Assembly: GCF_014838825.1 (NCBI RefSeq)
Contig: NZ_JACYMO010000004.1
Location: 124,001-188,000, forward strand
DNA: 64,000 nt
Direction: 5' to 3'
Source: Erwinia persicina
GTDB lineage: Bacteria; Pseudomonadota; Gammaproteobacteria; Enterobacterales; Enterobacteriaceae
Part shown: positions 1 through 10,883 of the stretch, piece after piece
Numbering within the stretch: position 1 is the stretch's first letter
How the letters are laid out: each line of letters begins with the position of its first letter
Position numbers and translations under genes: made by a program
The notes under the pieces: generated by a model
The model's database searches: none
Told to the model about the DNA's origin: nothing
What the model saw: the letters and a program-made list of their open reading frames with translations, nothing else

Positions 1-63
1 GGCCACCTTCGCGGTGCCTATCTCGAGTCCAACTACCAGTTTTCTGTCCGTCGACTTGATCAT
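1..63 (-). CDS. ftsA: Cell division protein FtsA, N-terminal fragment (partial)
   Basis: Only the first 21 codons are inside the window; the gene continues beyond position 1. The visible start reads [20 protein letters not shown], nearly the same as the E. coli FtsA N-terminus, where the first beta strands of the actin-like fold begin. FtsA tethers FtsZ to the membrane and recruits later divisome proteins. Its ATG overlaps the TGA of ftsQ in an ATGA arrangement, which suggests translational coupling. The N-terminal match is good, but nothing can be said about the rest of the protein. Confidence 0.93.
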   Translation of the reverse strand, partial: MIKSTDRKLVVGLEIGTAKVA

Positions 64-899
64 TGTTGTTTAGCCTGTGCCTGAGTCTGTTGCTGATTAC
101 TGTCAGCGGCCGCTATGGGGGCCGGTGCCCATCCTACCGCTGCGCCAGAGTCGTAGCGCAGATCGACGTAGGTGATGACCTTATTGTCCGTCTGCGCCTG
201 CTGTTGCAGGGTGGGGTATAATTCGATGAAACGCTGCAGCCGCTTCATATCTTCGTTACGCCCCAGTTCAAGCCGGATGTCATTATCTAACACCAACTGC
301 CACGAACGCCGTGCGGTCATGGACGCCGCTTTCAGTTTCAATTTGCTGGCCGCCAGTACGTTACTCATCTGGTGAAAGCCGGTTAACACTTCGGACTCGC
401 TGCCCTCCGGGCCATACAGCATCGGCATCACTTCTTTGCCGAGATGGCTGGCCGGGACGCTAAACGATTTCCCCTCAGCATCAACCATGTGCACATCATT
501 CCAGCGTGCAACCGGGACATACTCCACCAGATGGATCTTTAATTCGTCTGGCCACTGCTTGCGTACACTTACCTGCTGGATCCACGGCAGGCGCTCAATC
601 TGCTGCTGAATAATGTCGACGTCCTGCGACATAAAGGTACCGGGTTCGCCGAGCGATAAAATCGCCTGACGGATGTCATCGTTGGTGGTGTAATGCGTCT
701 GCCCCGTCACTACCAGCTTCGACAACGGCAGCCTGGAAGCATCGTTCATCCACTTCAGCACCACTAACCCCCCGGCCAGCATCACGCCGATCACCATCAG
801 CAGGAAAACAATGCCTGCCAGGCGCGAGCCGTTACTTCGACCGGTACGCGCTTTTTCCTGCGCTTCACGGTTGCGGACATTCAAAGCAGCCTGAGACAT
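60..899 (-). CDS. ftsQ: Cell division protein FtsQ
   Basis: Divisome scaffold that links early cytoplasmic components to the FtsB-FtsL and FtsW-FtsI complex in the inner membrane. The 279-residue protein has a basic cytoplasmic N-terminus, one transmembrane segment at about residues 28-48, and then a POTRA domain from about residue 58 ([13 protein letters not shown]) followed by the periplasmic beta domain. The length is close to the E. coli protein (276). The Q- and A-rich C-terminal tail is low complexity. The gene lies one base from ddlB upstream and overlaps the ftsA start downstream, so it is part of the compact dcw operon. Confidence 0.97.
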   Translation of the reverse strand: MSQAALNVRNREAQEKARTGRSNGSRLAGIVFLLMVIGVMLAGGLVVLKWMNDASRLPLSKLVVTGQTHYTTNDDIRQAILSLGEPGTFMSQDVDIIQQQIERLPWIQQVSVRKQWPDELKIHLVEYVPVARWNDVHMVDAEGKSFSVPASHLGKEVMPMLYGPEGSESEVLTGFHQMSNVLAASKLKLKAASMTARRSWQLVLDNDIRLELGRNEDMKRLQRFIELYPTLQQQAQTDNKVITYVDLRYDSGAAVGWAPAPIAAADSNQQQTQAQAKQQ

Positions 900-900
900 A

Positions 901-1821
901 TCAGTCGGCCAGTTCCAGAATGCGTGCCACCAGCTGTGAGAAGTTCATCCCTGCCTGTTTGGCCGCCATCGGCACCAGGCTGTGGCTGGTCATCCCCGGA
1001 GACGTATTGACCTCCAGCAGATAGAAACGCCCGTCCCCGCCCATCATCACATCTACGCGACCCCAGCCGCTGCAGCCCAGCGCACGCCATGCGGCGATCA
1101 CCAGTTCGCTTAATTCGGCTTCCTGTCCGGCGCTCAGTCCTGACGGACAGAAGTACTGGGTATCGTCAGAAATATACTTTGCTTCATAGTCATAGAACTC
1201 ACTGGCGGTCTGAATGCGAATAGACGGCAGAATGTCGTCCCCAATCACGCCAACGGTGTACTCTGGCCCGCTGAGAAACGCTTCCACCAGCACTTCGTCG
1301 TCATGACGAAATGCCTCGTCCAGGGCCGCCGGGAACTGATACGCCTCATTGACCCGCGAGATACCCACGCTGGATCCTTCACGACTCGGCTTAACGAACA
1401 GCGGCAGCCCGAGCGCATCAATACTGGCCAGCACGTCAGGCGTCAGGCCGTCATCCATCTGCTGACGCGTCAGCGCCACAAAGGGCGACACCGGTAAGCC
1501 ACAGCCCTGCCACAGGTATTTGCTGCGCAGTTTGTCCATAGTGATCGCCGAAGCCATCACGCCGCTGCCGGTGTAAGGGATCGCCAGATAGTCCAGTACC
1601 CCCTGCAACGTGCCATCTTCACCGCCACGGCCGTGAAGGGCGATAAAGGCTTTCGCAAAGCCCTCTTCTTTCAGACGCATCACCGGGAAATCACGGATAT
1701 CAACCGGATGTGCATCAATACCCGCTTCCTGCAGGCCTTTCAGTACCGCAGCACCCGACAACAGTGATACGTCACGTTCTGCGGAGGTTCCACCCAGCAA
1801 TACCGCTACTTTCTCAGCCAT
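901..1821 (-). CDS. ddlB: D-alanine--D-alanine ligase B
   Basis: ATP-dependent cytoplasmic ligase that makes the D-Ala-D-Ala dipeptide later added by MurF. The 306-residue product has the ATP-grasp layout. The N-terminal domain begins [20 protein letters not shown], the central domain carries [12 protein letters not shown], and the C-terminal metal and ATP-binding region has [17 protein letters not shown], whose E and N residues bind Mg. The length equals that of E. coli DdlB. The start overlaps the 3' end of murC by 8 bp, as expected for translational coupling inside dcw. The assignment to DdlB rather than DdlA rests on this location. Confidence 0.97.
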   Translation of the reverse strand: MAEKVAVLLGGTSAERDVSLLSGAAVLKGLQEAGIDAHPVDIRDFPVMRLKEEGFAKAFIALHGRGGEDGTLQGVLDYLAIPYTGSGVMASAITMDKLRSKYLWQGCGLPVSPFVALTRQQMDDGLTPDVLASIDALGLPLFVKPSREGSSVGISRVNEAYQFPAALDEAFRHDDEVLVEAFLSGPEYTVGVIGDDILPSIRIQTASEFYDYEAKYISDDTQYFCPSGLSAGQEAELSELVIAAWRALGCSGWGRVDVMMGGDGRFYLLEVNTSPGMTSHSLVPMAAKQAGMNFSQLVARILELAD

Positions 1822-3289
1822 GATGTTCCTCTTTATTCGTCTGCAGTTGTAACTTTTGGTCCGCCAGGGTGCGGGCTATACGGCCAACGTTACCCGCCCC
1901 CTGCACCAGAATCAGGTCGTTGCCAGACAGTTTTGGCAACAGCATTTCCAGAACCGCATCGTGGTCAGAGACCAGGATAGGGTCAACCTTACCCCGGCCA
2001 CGAATGGTCCGGCACAATGAGCGGCTGTCTGCGCCCGGGATCGGTGACTCACCGGCGGCATATACATCCAGCATCAGCAACACATCGACCTGTGACAGCA
2101 CGTTAGCGAAATCGTCGTACAGATCGCGGGTGCGGGTGTAACGATGCGGCTGGAAAATCATCACCAGATTTTTTTCCGGCCAGCCTGCCCGTGCGGCTTT
2201 AATGGTGACGTCAACTTCTGTCGGATGATGGCCATAATCATCCACCAGCATCGCTGTACCATGCTGACCGTTTACCTCGGCCAGCGGGTACTCCCCCAGG
2301 AAGTCGAAACGTCGCCCGGTCCCCTGGAAACTCAACAGCGCACTGAGAATATCTTGATCATCAATATTCTCTTCGGTCGCTACCGCCACCGCAGCCGCTG
2401 CATTTAGCGCATTATGGCGGCCTGGTGCATTGAGCGTGACGTGCATTAGCGGTTTATCATGACGCACCAGGGTAAAGTGGCCCTGTGCGCCACGCTGCTC
2501 GTAGTTCTCTACACGCACGTCGGCATCTTCACTGAACCCGTACGTGGTGATCTGACGACCTACGCGCGGAATAAGATCGCGGATCACCGCATCATCCACA
2601 CAGAGCACAGCGCGACCGTAAAACGGCAAATTGTGCAGGAAGTTAATAAACGTCTGCTTCAGATTTTCAAAGTCGCCCTGGTAGGTATCCATATGATCGG
2701 CTTCGATATTCGTCACGATGGCGACCATAGGTTGCAGATGCAGGAACGACGCATCGCTCTCATCCGCTTCTGCAATCAGGTAGCGGCTGCTGCCGAGACG
2801 CGCATGGGTCCCCGCTGCCTTGACCAGCCCGCCATTCACAAACGTCGGATCCAACCCGCCTTCAGCATAAATGCTCGACACCATCGCCGTGGTGGTCGTT
2901 TTACCGTGCGTGCCGGCAACGGCGATACCATGGCGGAAGCGCATCAGTTCAGCCAGCATCTCAGCGCGACGGATCACCGGAATGCGCGCTTCACGCGCGG
3001 CAACCACTTCCGGGTTATCCTGGGATACAGCGGTGGAAACCACCACCACACTGGCATCACTGACGTTTTCCGGGCGATGGTGAAAGTAAATGGTCGCTCC
3101 CAGTGCGCTCAGATGCTGCGTCACCGCGTTCGGTGCCAGGTCTGAACCGCTAATTTCATACCCTTCATTCGCTAACACTTCGGCAATACCGCCCATGCCG
3201 GCACCACCGATGCCAACAAAGTGAATGTGCCGGACGCGACGCATCTCGGGCACGATAGAACGCAGTTTTGCCAGTTGCTGTGTATTCAT
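1814..3289 (-). CDS. murC: UDP-N-acetylmuramate--L-alanine ligase MurC
   Basis: First of the Mur amino-acid ligases; adds L-alanine to UDP-MurNAc in the cytoplasm. The 491-residue protein begins with the Rossmann motif [17 protein letters not shown] at about residues 22-38. It then has the Mur ligase P-loop GTHGKTTTT at about residue 125, a central ATPase domain, and a C-terminal domain with [10 protein letters not shown] and FQPHRYTR. Length matches the E. coli enzyme (491). murG lies 77 bp upstream, one of the few real gaps in this cluster, and ddlB overlaps its 3' end. Confidence 0.98.
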   Translation of the reverse strand: MNTQQLAKLRSIVPEMRRVRHIHFVGIGGAGMGGIAEVLANEGYEISGSDLAPNAVTQHLSALGATIYFHHRPENVSDASVVVVSTAVSQDNPEVVAAREARIPVIRRAEMLAELMRFRHGIAVAGTHGKTTTTAMVSSIYAEGGLDPTFVNGGLVKAAGTHARLGSSRYLIAEADESDASFLHLQPMVAIVTNIEADHMDTYQGDFENLKQTFINFLHNLPFYGRAVLCVDDAVIRDLIPRVGRQITTYGFSEDADVRVENYEQRGAQGHFTLVRHDKPLMHVTLNAPGRHNALNAAAAVAVATEENIDDQDILSALLSFQGTGRRFDFLGEYPLAEVNGQHGTAMLVDDYGHHPTEVDVTIKAARAGWPEKNLVMIFQPHRYTRTRDLYDDFANVLSQVDVLLMLDVYAAGESPIPGADSRSLCRTIRGRGKVDPILVSDHDAVLEMLLPKLSGNDLILVQGAGNVGRIARTLADQKLQLQTNKEEHHG

Positions 3290-3308
3290 CTCTTACCTGT
3301 GTTGCTGT

Positions 3309-3358
3309 GGTTCAGGCATCCCTGAACCCGACAGTTCTGGATCAGGCTGACCTGACCC
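3309..3358 (-). other. Two small hairpins in the murG-murC gap
   Basis: The 77-bp gap between murG and murC holds a perfect 8-bp inverted repeat with a 4-base loop (GGTTCAGG / CCTGAACC, 3309-3328). A second imperfect one of the same type (GGATCAGG / CCTGACCC) follows at about 3339-3358. Neither has a T-run, so they do not look like terminators. They may stabilise or punctuate the mRNA. Function is inference. Confidence 0.45.
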
Positions 3359-3366
3359 CTGGAAAA

Positions 3367-4431
3367 TCATTTTGCCGCTTTACTGACTTCGGCCGCGACA
3401 CGCTCTGTTGCATCCGGGATGGCGACCGCGCGGGCTTTTTCTGCCATCTGCAATAGCGTGGCGCGATCCCAGCGGGTCAGCGTGGCAGCGACCCCTTCCG
3501 CGGTAAACTGCGGCTGTTCAAAAATTTTGGCGGCCCCAGCCTGTTCCAGTGGCAGGGCATTCCAGTACTGCTGGCGATCTTTGTGCTGGAAAGGCACGAA
3601 GATTGCGGGGAGCCCTGCGGCCGCCACTTCACTGACCGTCAGCGCACCGGAGCGACAGACCACCACATCAGCCCAGGCATAGGCGCTGGCCATATCGTCG
3701 ATAAATTCCGACACCCGATGCTGTGTCTGGTTCACCCGCGCATAGTGCTGATTAACCGCCTCCAGCGCGCCCTTGCCTACCTGATGCCACAGGCTGATGC
3801 CTTCGCCCAGCAGCTCTGCCACCTGTGGCATCGTCTGGTTCAGCACGCGCGCCCCCTGGCTGCCGCCGATCACCAGCACCCGCACGGGACCTTCTCTTCC
3901 CGCTAACCGCACCGCCGGTAACGGCAGGGCCAGTACGTCGGTGCGTACCGGGTTGCCCACCACTTCCGCTTTGGGAAATGCGCCGGGAAACGCCTGCATC
4001 ACTTTAGTGGCGATTTTCGCCAGCCATTTATTCGTTAATCCAGCAATACCGTTCTGTTCATGGAGCACCACCGGGATACCGCAGCTCCAGGCTGCCAGTC
4101 CACCCGGGCCGGAAACATAGCCGCCCATACCCAGCACCACGTCCGGCTTCCAGGCTTTCATGATCGCCCGCGCCTGACGCCAGGCATTAAAAATGCGCAG
4201 CGGCGAGGCGATCAGCGCTTTGATTCCCTTACCGCGTAGCCCGCTGATCTGGATAAAATCAATGTCGATACCGTGCTTCGGGACTAAATCCGCTTCCATC
4301 CGGTCAGCGGTTCCCAGCCAGCGAACCTGCCAGCCCTGCGCCATCAGATGGTGCGCGACGGCCAGGCCCGGGAAGACATGTCCCCCGGTTCCGCCAGCCA
4401 TCACCATCAGTCGCTTACCCGTCATCGACAT
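3367..4431 (-). CDS. murG: Lipid II synthase, UDP-GlcNAc transferase MurG
   Basis: Peripheral inner-membrane glycosyltransferase (GT28) that adds GlcNAc to lipid I to make lipid II. The 354-residue protein shows the N-terminal glycine-rich loop [16 protein letters not shown] at about residues 11-26. A second loop, [11 protein letters not shown], sits near residue 105, and the acceptor-side HEQN motif follows. The C-terminal donor domain has [11 protein letters not shown] and SGALTVSE. Length is the usual one (355 in E. coli). The gene starts 3 bp after the ftsW stop and is followed by a 77-bp gap before murC. Confidence 0.98.
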   Translation of the reverse strand: MSMTGKRLMVMAGGTGGHVFPGLAVAHHLMAQGWQVRWLGTADRMEADLVPKHGIDIDFIQISGLRGKGIKALIASPLRIFNAWRQARAIMKAWKPDVVLGMGGYVSGPGGLAAWSCGIPVVLHEQNGIAGLTNKWLAKIATKVMQAFPGAFPKAEVVGNPVRTDVLALPLPAVRLAGREGPVRVLVIGGSQGARVLNQTMPQVAELLGEGISLWHQVGKGALEAVNQHYARVNQTQHRVSEFIDDMASAYAWADVVVCRSGALTVSEVAAAGLPAIFVPFQHKDRQQYWNALPLEQAGAAKIFEQPQFTAEGVAATLTRWDRATLLQMAEKARAVAIPDATERVAAEVSKAAK

Positions 4432-4434
4432 CGA

Positions 4435-5643
4435 CTACCCTCTGCTAAACGCCTGCGCTTTCGCCAGACGCGTTTCATAATCTATACGTAACAAAAATAC
4501 GATAGCGGTCGACATGATAATCAGACTCGACCCCCCGTAACTGATCAGCGGCAGTGTCAGACCTTTGGTCGGTAACATGCCCGCTGCGGCACCGACGTTC
4601 ACCAGCGCCTGAAAGCTGAACCAGACGCCGATTGAACAGGCGAGAAAGCCTGAAAAGCGCTGATCGAGCTCTAATGCACGACGTCCGATGGACATCGCGC
4701 GAAAAGCGACGAAGAATACCATTAACAACGCCAAAACCACACCGATATAACCCAGTTCTTCTCCGATAATCGAGAAGATAAAATCGGTATGCGCTTCCGG
4801 TAAATATTCCAGTTTTTGCACGGAATTTCCCAATCCCTGCCCCCAGAACTCGCCACGACCAAAGGCCATTAACGATTGGGTTAACTGGTAACCGCTGCCG
4901 AACGGATCTTCCCACGGATTCCAGAAAGAAGTGACACGTCGCATACGATAAGGTTCAGCGACAATCAGCAAACAAACGGCAAAAATACCCGAGCCGATAA
5001 TCGCCAGAAACTGCCACAGCTTGGCTCCGGCAAGAAACAGCATGGCCAGCGTGGTAACAAACAGCACGACCACCGTACCCAGATCGGGCTGAGCCAGCAG
5101 TAATACCGCCAGCACCACCATCACCCCCATCGGCTTACAGAAGCCCCAGAAGTTGTTACGCACTTCTTCAACCTTGCGCACCAGATAGCTGGCGAGATAG
5201 CAAAACAGTGACAGCTTGGATAATTCTGCTGGCTGAATACGCAGCGGTCCGAGAGCGATCCAGCGCGATGCACCATTAACCGAGCTGCCCACAACCAGCA
5301 CGATAAGCAGCATCACTATCGTACCCATCAGCATGATGTTGCTGTAGCGCTGCCAGAAATCCATGGGCACACGCAATGTCACCAGCGCCATACCCATCGC
5401 CAGCAGGATGTAAAACGCATCACGCTTGGCAAAATAGAACGGGTCGTCATTCAAACGCTGACCCACCGGCATTGAGGCCGAGGTCACCATCACAAAGCCG
5501 AGGATGGCCAGACCAAAAGTCAGCCACAGCAGGGTACGGTCATAGAGAACGATTGAGCTCGTGTCGCTCTCTCGCGACCCCATCACCCAGGATTTCAGCC
5601 GTTCGGACAGGCCGCCGGCAAGACTCAGACCAGGAAAACGCAT
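4435..5643 (-). CDS. ftsW: Septal peptidoglycan glycosyltransferase FtsW (SEDS family)
   Basis: Polytopic SEDS glycosyltransferase that polymerises lipid II at the septum together with FtsI. The 402-residue protein has about ten hydrophobic segments. Signature stretches are [40 protein letters not shown] (the acidic residue region of SEDS enzymes) and [14 protein letters not shown] near the C-terminus. It is about 12 residues shorter than E. coli FtsW (414), with the difference confined to the cytoplasmic N-terminus. The start ATG overlaps the murD stop by one base. Confidence 0.97.
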   Translation of the reverse strand: MRFPGLSLAGGLSERLKSWVMGSRESDTSSIVLYDRTLLWLTFGLAILGFVMVTSASMPVGQRLNDDPFYFAKRDAFYILLAMGMALVTLRVPMDFWQRYSNIMLMGTIVMLLIVLVVGSSVNGASRWIALGPLRIQPAELSKLSLFCYLASYLVRKVEEVRNNFWGFCKPMGVMVVLAVLLLAQPDLGTVVVLFVTTLAMLFLAGAKLWQFLAIIGSGIFAVCLLIVAEPYRMRRVTSFWNPWEDPFGSGYQLTQSLMAFGRGEFWGQGLGNSVQKLEYLPEAHTDFIFSIIGEELGYIGVVLALLMVFFVAFRAMSIGRRALELDQRFSGFLACSIGVWFSFQALVNVGAAAGMLPTKGLTLPLISYGGSSLIIMSTAIVFLLRIDYETRLAKAQAFSRG

Positions 5644-6959
5644 CAGTCAGCCTCCCGCGCCAGTTGAGCAAACAGATCGCCACGCTGCTCAAAGTTTTTA
5701 AACTGATCGAGGCTGGCGCAGGCAGGCGACAGCAGGACCAGGTCACCGGGCTGCACTTGAGCGGCAATCTGCTGCACCGCTTCCGCCAGGGTTTCGGTCT
5801 GGACGGCAATCTCCGGACGTAATGCTGCCAGCGCCTCACCGTCGCGCCCAAAACAGTAGGTACGAATGCGATCGCCCTGCAGATAGCGGGTCAGGGAGCT
5901 GAAATCCGCCGACTTACCGTCCCCCCCCAGCAACAGCCAGAGCGTACCTTTTACCTGTAAGCCATTAAGCGCGGCTTCAGTGCTGCCAACGTTGGTGGCT
6001 TTCGAGTCGTTAATCCAGCGCACGCCGTTATGCTCGTGAACCAGCTGGAAGCGATGCGGCAAACCGCCAAAAGTGGTCAGCGCTTTCAGGCTGCTTGCAC
6101 GCGGCAGGCCAACGGCATCGGCCAGTGCCAGCGCCGCCAGCGCATTGGTATAGTTGTGCTGGCCCACCAGATTCATTTCAGCGGTGTTCAGCACCTTCTC
6201 GCCCTTGACCCGCAGCCAGGTACTGCCCTGCTGATGGTTGAGGTGATAGTCCCCCACGTCAGCCCCAAAGCTGACGCAGCGTTTATCGGCACCGCGCACC
6301 GGCATGGTCATCGCATCATCGGCATTCACCACGCAGACCGCCGCGTTTTCATAGACGCGCAACTTGGCTGCCCGGTACTGCTGCATCCCGAGCGGATAGC
6401 GATCCATATGATCTTCGGTGACATTCAGGATCGTTGCCGCTGCGGCCTGCAGGCTGTGCGTGGTTTCCAGCTGAAAGCTGGAGAGTTCGAGTACATAAAG
6501 CTGCGCAGGATTATCCAGCAACATCAGCGCCGGCAGGCCGATATTGCCGCCCACCCCCACCTGCCAGCCGGCGGCCTTGGCCATTTCGCCCACCAGCGTG
6601 GTGATGGTACTTTTACCATTGGAACCAGTGATGGCGACAATGGGTGCCTGGGCTTCACGGCAGAACAGTTCGATATCGCCCACGATCTCCACGCCCGCAT
6701 CTGCCGCAGCCATCAGCGAAGGATGTGCCAGCGCCATGCCGGGGCTGGCAACAATCAGGTCGGCGTTTTGCAGCCAGTCGTCATTTAACGATCCCAGCCA
6801 GCGCTCAACGTTTTCCGGCAGCTTCTCCAGCCCCGGCGGCACGACACGGGTATCCATCACGCGCGGCGTTACGCCACGAGTGACAAAGAAATCAACACAG
6901 GAGAGGCCGGTCAGCCCCAACCCGATAATGACCACTTTTTTACCCTGATAGTCAGCCAT
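5643..6959 (-). CDS. murD: UDP-MurNAc-L-Ala--D-glutamate ligase MurD
   Basis: Second Mur ligase; adds D-glutamate to UDP-MurNAc-L-alanine. The 438-residue product has the N-terminal domain motif [17 protein letters not shown], the P-loop [18 protein letters not shown] at about residue 110, and the C-terminal [19 protein letters not shown] motif. Length equals the E. coli enzyme. Two bases separate its start from the mraY stop, and it overlaps ftsW by one base, consistent with coupled translation in the dcw operon. Confidence 0.98.
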   Translation of the reverse strand: MADYQGKKVVIIGLGLTGLSCVDFFVTRGVTPRVMDTRVVPPGLEKLPENVERWLGSLNDDWLQNADLIVASPGMALAHPSLMAAADAGVEIVGDIELFCREAQAPIVAITGSNGKSTITTLVGEMAKAAGWQVGVGGNIGLPALMLLDNPAQLYVLELSSFQLETTHSLQAAAATILNVTEDHMDRYPLGMQQYRAAKLRVYENAAVCVVNADDAMTMPVRGADKRCVSFGADVGDYHLNHQQGSTWLRVKGEKVLNTAEMNLVGQHNYTNALAALALADAVGLPRASSLKALTTFGGLPHRFQLVHEHNGVRWINDSKATNVGSTEAALNGLQVKGTLWLLLGGDGKSADFSSLTRYLQGDRIRTYCFGRDGEALAALRPEIAVQTETLAEAVQQIAAQVQPGDLVLLSPACASLDQFKNFEQRGDLFAQLAREAD

Positions 6960-6961
6960 AG

Positions 6962-8044
6962 TTAACGCACCTTCAGTGTTGCCAGGCCAATCAGCACCAG
7001 CATCAGTGAAATAATCCAGAAGCGCACGATGACGCGCGGCTCTGGCCAGCCTTTAAGCTCATAGTGATGGTGGATCGGTGCCATGCGGAAAATACGCTGG
7101 CCCCGCAGTTTGAATGAGCCTACCTGCAGGATGACCGACAGGGTTTCGACCACGAAGACCCCGCCCATGATCACCAGCAGGAACTCCTGACGCAGCAGCA
7201 CGGCAATAGTACCCAGTGCGCCACCCAGCGCCAGTGAGCCGACATCGCCCATAAAGACCTGCGCCGGGTAGGTGTTGAACCACAGGAATCCCAGACCGGC
7301 CCCGACGATGGCCGTACAGACGATCACCAGCTCACCGGCATGGCGCAGATAGGGGATATGCAGATACTCAGCAAACTTAACGTTACCTGTAGCCCAGGCG
7401 ACCAGGGCAAAGCCTGCGGCAACAAACACGGTCGGCATAATCGCCAGCCCGTCCAGGCCATCGGTCAGGTTTACTGCATTACTGGTGCCCACAATCACAA
7501 AGTACGCCAGCAGCAGGTAAAGCAGGCCCAGCTGCGGCATCACGTCTTTAAAGAACGGCACCACCAGCTCGGTTGCCGGCGTGTCTTTGCCAATCATGTA
7601 CATTGCAAAGGCCGCCGCCAGAGCAATCACAGACTGCCAGAAGTATTTCCAGCGGGCGATCAGGCCTTTAGTGTCTTTGCGTACCACTTTGCGGTAATCA
7701 TCAACAAAGCCGACGACACCGTAGCCCACCAGCACGAACAGCACGCACCAGACGTAAGGATTAGAGGGATAGGCCCACAGCAGCACCGAAATGGTGATGG
7801 AGGTAAGGATCATAATCCCGCCCATCGTCGGCGTGCCGCGCTTGCTGAAATGGGACTCCGGACCGTCGTTACGCACGACCTGGCCAAAGGACATTTCCTG
7901 CAGGCGGGCGATCATACGTGGCCCCATCCACAGGGAGATAAACAGCGCGGTCAGCAGGCTGACAATGGCGCGAAACGTCAGATACGAAAAGACGTTAAAG
8001 CCGGAATAAAATGCGACCAGATGCTCGGCCAGCCAGACTAACAT
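6962..8044 (-). CDS. mraY: Phospho-MurNAc-pentapeptide transferase MraY
   Basis: Integral inner-membrane enzyme that moves phospho-MurNAc-pentapeptide from UDP to undecaprenyl phosphate, forming lipid I. The 360-residue protein has about ten transmembrane segments. It carries the family motifs: VGFVDDYRK with the conserved [15 protein letters not shown], the [12 protein letters not shown] motif, and the C-terminal [11 protein letters not shown] with the HHH metal/substrate motif. Length is identical to E. coli MraY. It overlaps the murF 3' end by 7 bp. Confidence 0.98.
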   Translation of the reverse strand: MLVWLAEHLVAFYSGFNVFSYLTFRAIVSLLTALFISLWMGPRMIARLQEMSFGQVVRNDGPESHFSKRGTPTMGGIMILTSITISVLLWAYPSNPYVWCVLFVLVGYGVVGFVDDYRKVVRKDTKGLIARWKYFWQSVIALAAAFAMYMIGKDTPATELVVPFFKDVMPQLGLLYLLLAYFVIVGTSNAVNLTDGLDGLAIMPTVFVAAGFALVAWATGNVKFAEYLHIPYLRHAGELVIVCTAIVGAGLGFLWFNTYPAQVFMGDVGSLALGGALGTIAVLLRQEFLLVIMGGVFVVETLSVILQVGSFKLRGQRIFRMAPIHHHYELKGWPEPRVIVRFWIISLMLVLIGLATLKVR

Positions 8045-9399
8045 GCGCCTTTCTCCTGTAAGGTGTGCACTACCTGCTCCATCGCGGCACTGCGCGAACC
8101 TTTAACCAAAACGGTAATCTGTGGATGTTGTGACAGCAGTGCCAGCGCGCGGACGCTGAGTGCCGCCTTATCGTGAAAATGTTCACCGACGCCGCTGGCA
8201 TCAGAGATGGCCTGACTCAGTGAGCCCACGCTGAGTACCTTGTCGACCCCGGCGGCGTGGATCGCCGCACCCACCTGACGGTGGCACTCGACGGCTTCAT
8301 CCCCTAACTCGCCCATATCGCCGACGATCATCACGCGGTAGCCCGGCATTTCGGCCAGCACCTGCGCGGCCGCCGTCATTGAGCCGACATTAGCGTTATA
8401 GCTGTCGTCCAGCAGTAACTTGTCCGCGCCCAGCACCACCGGGAACAGACGCCCCGGTACGGCGTTGAGCTGGCGTAATCCTTCCTGTATCGCACTTAAT
8501 GGCGCACCGACGGACAGTGCCAGTGCGCTGGCCGCCAGGGCATTAGCGATGTTATGACGCCCCGGTAGTGGCAGGGTAATCGCCACGCTCCCCTGCGGCG
8601 AATGCAGCGTAAAATGCGTCCCCTGAGGAGTAATCAGCACGTCTGAGGCGTAAAAATCACTGTCGGACTGCTGCTCTGGTGAAAAGCGCCAGACGGTTTT
8701 CCCGTGCAGCACAGGCTGCCAGTGCGGCCAGTCGTTGCTGTCGCTGTTAATAATGGCGATACCGTGCAACGGCAGACCGTTAAAAATTTCCCCTTTGGCT
8801 TTCGCCACGCCAGCCAGCGAGCCAAAGCCTTCAAGATGGGCCGCCGCAAGGTTATTCACCAGCGCCGTTTCTGGTCGGGTCAGTTCGGTGGTGTAGGCGA
8901 TTTCGCCCTGATGGTTCGCCCCGAGTTCGATCACCGCATACTGGTGCTCTTTCGTCAGGCGCAGCAGCGTTAAGGGCACCCCAATATCATTATTCAGGTT
9001 ACCGGCGGTATACAGTGTCTCGCCGCATTGACGCAGCATGGCGGCGGTCATCTCTTTGACTGAGGTCTTGCCCGAAGAACCGGTCAGGGCAACCACGCGT
9101 GCGCCAGCCTGCTGACGCACCCAGCCTGCCAGCTGTCCCAGCGCAATGCGGGTGTCGGCCACCACCACCTGCGGCACGGCAACGGGTAAGTGCTTACTTA
9201 CTAACAGCGCAAGCGAACCGGCCGTCAGCGCATCAGCCACAAAGTCATGTGCATCGAAACGCTCACCTTTCAGGGCAATAAACAGGCAGCCGGCAGTGAC
9301 TTTGCGGGTGTCCGTGGTCACGGCTTCTATCGTCAGATCGCCGCCGTACAGCGTACCACCGGTAATGTCAGCCAGCTGGCTAAGGGTAAAAGCGATCAT
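8038..9399 (-). CDS. murF: UDP-MurNAc-tripeptide--D-Ala-D-Ala ligase MurF
   Basis: Last cytoplasmic ligase of the pentapeptide stem; joins the D-Ala-D-Ala made by Ddl to UDP-MurNAc-tripeptide. The 453-residue protein has an N-terminal UDP-binding domain, then the P-loop [16 protein letters not shown] at about residue 105, the [15 protein letters not shown] motif, and a C-terminal domain with LLDDSYNAN and [12 protein letters not shown]. The length is close to E. coli MurF (452). It overlaps murE by 4 bp and mraY by 7 bp. Confidence 0.98.
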   Translation of the reverse strand: MIAFTLSQLADITGGTLYGGDLTIEAVTTDTRKVTAGCLFIALKGERFDAHDFVADALTAGSLALLVSKHLPVAVPQVVVADTRIALGQLAGWVRQQAGARVVALTGSSGKTSVKEMTAAMLRQCGETLYTAGNLNNDIGVPLTLLRLTKEHQYAVIELGANHQGEIAYTTELTRPETALVNNLAAAHLEGFGSLAGVAKAKGEIFNGLPLHGIAIINSDSNDWPHWQPVLHGKTVWRFSPEQQSDSDFYASDVLITPQGTHFTLHSPQGSVAITLPLPGRHNIANALAASALALSVGAPLSAIQEGLRQLNAVPGRLFPVVLGADKLLLDDSYNANVGSMTAAAQVLAEMPGYRVMIVGDMGELGDEAVECHRQVGAAIHAAGVDKVLSVGSLSQAISDASGVGEHFHDKAALSVRALALLSQHPQITVLVKGSRSAAMEQVVHTLQEKGAC

Positions 9400-10883
9400 G
9401 CCAGCACCCCCAGCAGACGCGCGACGGTGACCCGGTCGGAGTAGTCGAAGCGCTGGTTGCCGATGATCTGGTAATCTTCATGGCCTTTGCCTGCCACCAG
9501 CACGATGTCGCCTTCCTGTGCCTGCATCACGGCGTTAGTGACCGCTTGCGCACGTCCCATCACCACGCGGGCGCGGCCTGCATCAAGAAGTCCGCTGAGG
9601 ACATCAGCCACTATGGCGGCCGGATCTTCACTACGCGGGTTGTCGTCGGTGATCACCACAACATCAGCAAACTGTTCAGCAATCGCTCCCATTAGCGGGC
9701 GTTTACCTTTGTCACGATCTCCGCCGCAGCCAAACACGCACCACAGCTGACCTTTACAGTGCAGCCGTGCTGCTGCCAGTGCTTTTTCCAGCGCATCCGG
9801 CGTATGCGCATAATCCACCACCACGGTAGACTTACCCGGGGCGGTAAAGACCTCCATGCGCCCGGTGACCGGCAGCAGCTGGCTGGCCGTAGCCGTTAAG
9901 GCAGCCAGCGGATAGTCCAGAGAAAGCAGGGTCGCCAGCGCGACCAGCAGGTTACTGACGTTGAAGGCTCCCATCAGACGGCTGTCGATCTCACCCGGCC
10001 CCCAGCTGGAGTCAAAGCGAACCGCAGCCCCCCCATCGTGATACTGAACTTCAGTGGCTTTCAGCCAGCGCCCGCGGCAGGTGGGGTTAATGTTGTTTTC
10101 CATGCTGACGGCCACGGCGTCTGGCAGATTTTCCAGCCAGCGGTGCCCCACTTCGTCATCAGCATTAATAATGGCCTGCCCCACCTGATGCTCTGAGAAC
10201 AGCAGCCATTTCGCGGCTTCATAACGCGCCATATCACCGTGGTAATCAAGGTGATCGCGGCTGAGGTTGGTAAAGGCGGCCGCCGCAAACGGCAGAGCGG
10301 CCACACGGTGCTGTACCAGGCCGTGAGAGGAGACTTCCATGGCTGCCAGCGTCGCGCCCTTGCTGACCAGCGAGGCCAGCAGGTGCTGCACATCAACCGC
10401 AGAACCGGTGGTATTTTCTGCGGGGGCCAGATGGCCGTACACGCCGTTACCGACCGTGCCCATCACCGCACCGGTTTCACCCAGCAGCTGGGCCCACTGT
10501 GCCAGCAGTTGGGTGATGGTGGTTTTTCCGTTGGTCCCGGTCACGCCAATCAGCTTGAGCTTCTCGCCCGGCTGCTGATAAAAGCGCCCGGCCAGGGCGG
10601 ATAAGCGCTGAGAAAGCTGGGCAAGGTAAATGACCGGTACACCGTGCATGCGCACAATCTGCCCGTCTTCCGCCTCACCTTCGGCTTCGGCAATCACCGC
10701 CGCCACGCCCTGGGCAATGGCCTGGGGAATAAAACGGCGTCCGTCGGCCGCATGGCCTTTAATCGCCACAAACAGGTCGCCCGACGCCGCAAGGCGACTG
10801 TCCAGGGTCATGTCACGCAGCGGAAGCTCCGGTGCGCCAGGCACCCACGGTGCCAACAGGTCGCGCAGATTACGATCGGTCAC
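9396..10883 (-). CDS. murE: UDP-MurNAc-L-Ala-D-Glu--meso-DAP ligase MurE
   Basis: Adds meso-diaminopimelate to the peptide stem. I chose the GTG at 10883, which gives 495 residues (the E. coli length) starting [16 protein letters not shown]; a GAGGGA Shine-Dalgarno sits just upstream. An ATG 12 bases earlier would add four residues. The P-loop [14 protein letters not shown] is at about residue 115 and the DDNPRSEDP motif near residue 405. DNPR is the signature that selects meso-DAP over lysine. The gene overlaps the ftsI 3' end by 14 bp and murF by 4 bp. Confidence 0.97.
   Translation of the reverse strand: MTDRNLRDLLAPWVPGAPELPLRDMTLDSRLAASGDLFVAIKGHAADGRRFIPQAIAQGVAAVIAEAEGEAEDGQIVRMHGVPVIYLAQLSQRLSALAGRFYQQPGEKLKLIGVTGTNGKTTITQLLAQWAQLLGETGAVMGTVGNGVYGHLAPAENTTGSAVDVQHLLASLVSKGATLAAMEVSSHGLVQHRVAALPFAAAAFTNLSRDHLDYHGDMARYEAAKWLLFSEHQVGQAIINADDEVGHRWLENLPDAVAVSMENNINPTCRGRWLKATEVQYHDGGAAVRFDSSWGPGEIDSRLMGAFNVSNLLVALATLLSLDYPLAALTATASQLLPVTGRMEVFTAPGKSTVVVDYAHTPDALEKALAAARLHCKGQLWCVFGCGGDRDKGKRPLMGAIAEQFADVVVITDDNPRSEDPAAIVADVLSGLLDAGRARVVMGRAQAVTNAVMQAQEGDIVLVAGKGHEDYQIIGNQRFDYSDRVTVARLLGVLA

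Noticed and set aside
2459-3145. A 228-codon plus-strand ORF opposite murC
   Set aside because: Antisense shadow of a well-conserved gene; no ribosome-binding site or family resemblance.
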